Positions 6,048 through 6,176 of a stretch of 6,176 nucleotides of DNA are shown piece after piece (position 1 is the stretch's first letter; each line of letters opens with the position of its first letter). Source of the stretch: Acidobacteriota bacterium (GTDB lineage: Bacteria; Acidobacteriota; Terriglobia; Terriglobales; Acidobacteriaceae); NCBI GenBank assembly GCA_003224785.1, contig QHZV01000036.1, positions 771-6,946 of the forward strand, read 5' to 3'. The notes beneath the pieces are model-generated. The model did no database searches and was not told where the DNA came from. It saw only the letters and a list, made by a program, of their open reading frames with translations. Made by a program: the position numbers and the translations under genes.

Positions 6048-6176
6048 GCGGCATGTCGGCAGTCGCGGGAGTAAGGCTCGAAGCAAGTGGGAGCTCAAGC
6101 ACGAAGCGCGCGCCCACCGGCTTGTTTTCTTCCACGCGAATCGAGCCGTGATGCTCTTCCACGATTCGGCTTACGA
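6040..6176 (-). CDS. Sensor histidine kinase, C-terminal end only (cut by window edge)
   Basis: On the minus strand the last 44 codons before a TAA at 6042-6040 read VSRIVEEHHGSIRVEE, then VGARFVLELPL, then a loose Ala/Thr-rich tail. This is the typical end of a HATPase_c domain: the V-x2-IV-x2-H-x-G-x-I helix and strand followed by G-x2-F-x3-LP after the ATP lid. The histidine, N and G1 boxes lie outside the window, so the sensor domain and signal cannot be judged. The gene overlaps the start of the response regulator by 8 nt (ATGCTTAA), so the two are surely co-transcribed and form a cognate pair. An NtrY- or NtrB-like kinase would fit the partner. Confidence 0.92.
   Translation of the reverse strand, partial: VSRIVEEHHGSIRVEENKPVGARFVLELPLASSLTPATADMPHA

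Noticed and set aside
6048..6098. A 17-residue N-terminal extension of the response regulator from a TTG start
   Set aside because: The extension is out-of-frame kinase sequence, and receiver domains of this family begin right at MLKILIVDDE.

Overview
The window looks like a chromosomal housekeeping stretch from a Gram-negative-type, moderately GC-rich bacterium. The gene order (phoH, ybeY, CBS/CorC-type membrane protein, era, next to an NtrC-type two-component pair) and the protein style suggest Acidobacteriota. That placement is inference from memory of similar loci, not a database result.

Layout. (1) Bases 1-105, minus strand: the first 35 codons of rpsT (ribosomal protein bS20), cut by the window edge, with a good sigma-70-type promoter at 169-198 and a small leader hairpin. 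(2) 241-570, plus strand, divergent from rpsT: a four-helix membrane protein of the DUF486 (DMT-like) family. (3) 571-819: 249 bases without a convincing gene. They hold a TTGACT -35-like box, a perfect 6+6 palindrome and an imperfect hairpin, so this is probably the promoter and leader of the next operon. (4) 820-4649, plus strand: phoH (ybeZ-type ATPase), ybeY (rRNA-processing endonuclease), a CBS/CorC-domain membrane protein and era (ribosome-assembly GTPase). A terminator-like hairpin with a U-tract lies between phoH and ybeY, ybeY and the CorC gene overlap by 4 nt, and era follows after 21 nt. (5) 4698 to the right edge, minus strand, convergent with era: an NtrC-family response regulator preceded by the last 44 codons of its histidine kinase, the two overlapping by 8 nt.

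How the genes work together. PhoH/YbeZ, YbeY and Era all act on 16S rRNA and the small ribosomal subunit, and bS20 is itself a small-subunit protein, so the left two thirds of the window is largely a 30S biogenesis neighbourhood. The CorC-type protein is a long-standing neighbour of ybeY in many bacteria. The two-component pair is a separate unit.

The most notable point is in the response regulator. Its AAA+ domain has intact ATPase motifs, but the sigma-54 contact loop reads GSIPAA instead of GAFTGA. It is therefore doubtful that it is a classical sigma-54 activator; it may be an NtrX-like regulator working without sigma-54. I found no mobile element, CRISPR array, tRNA or rRNA, and no clear sign of an entirely new system.
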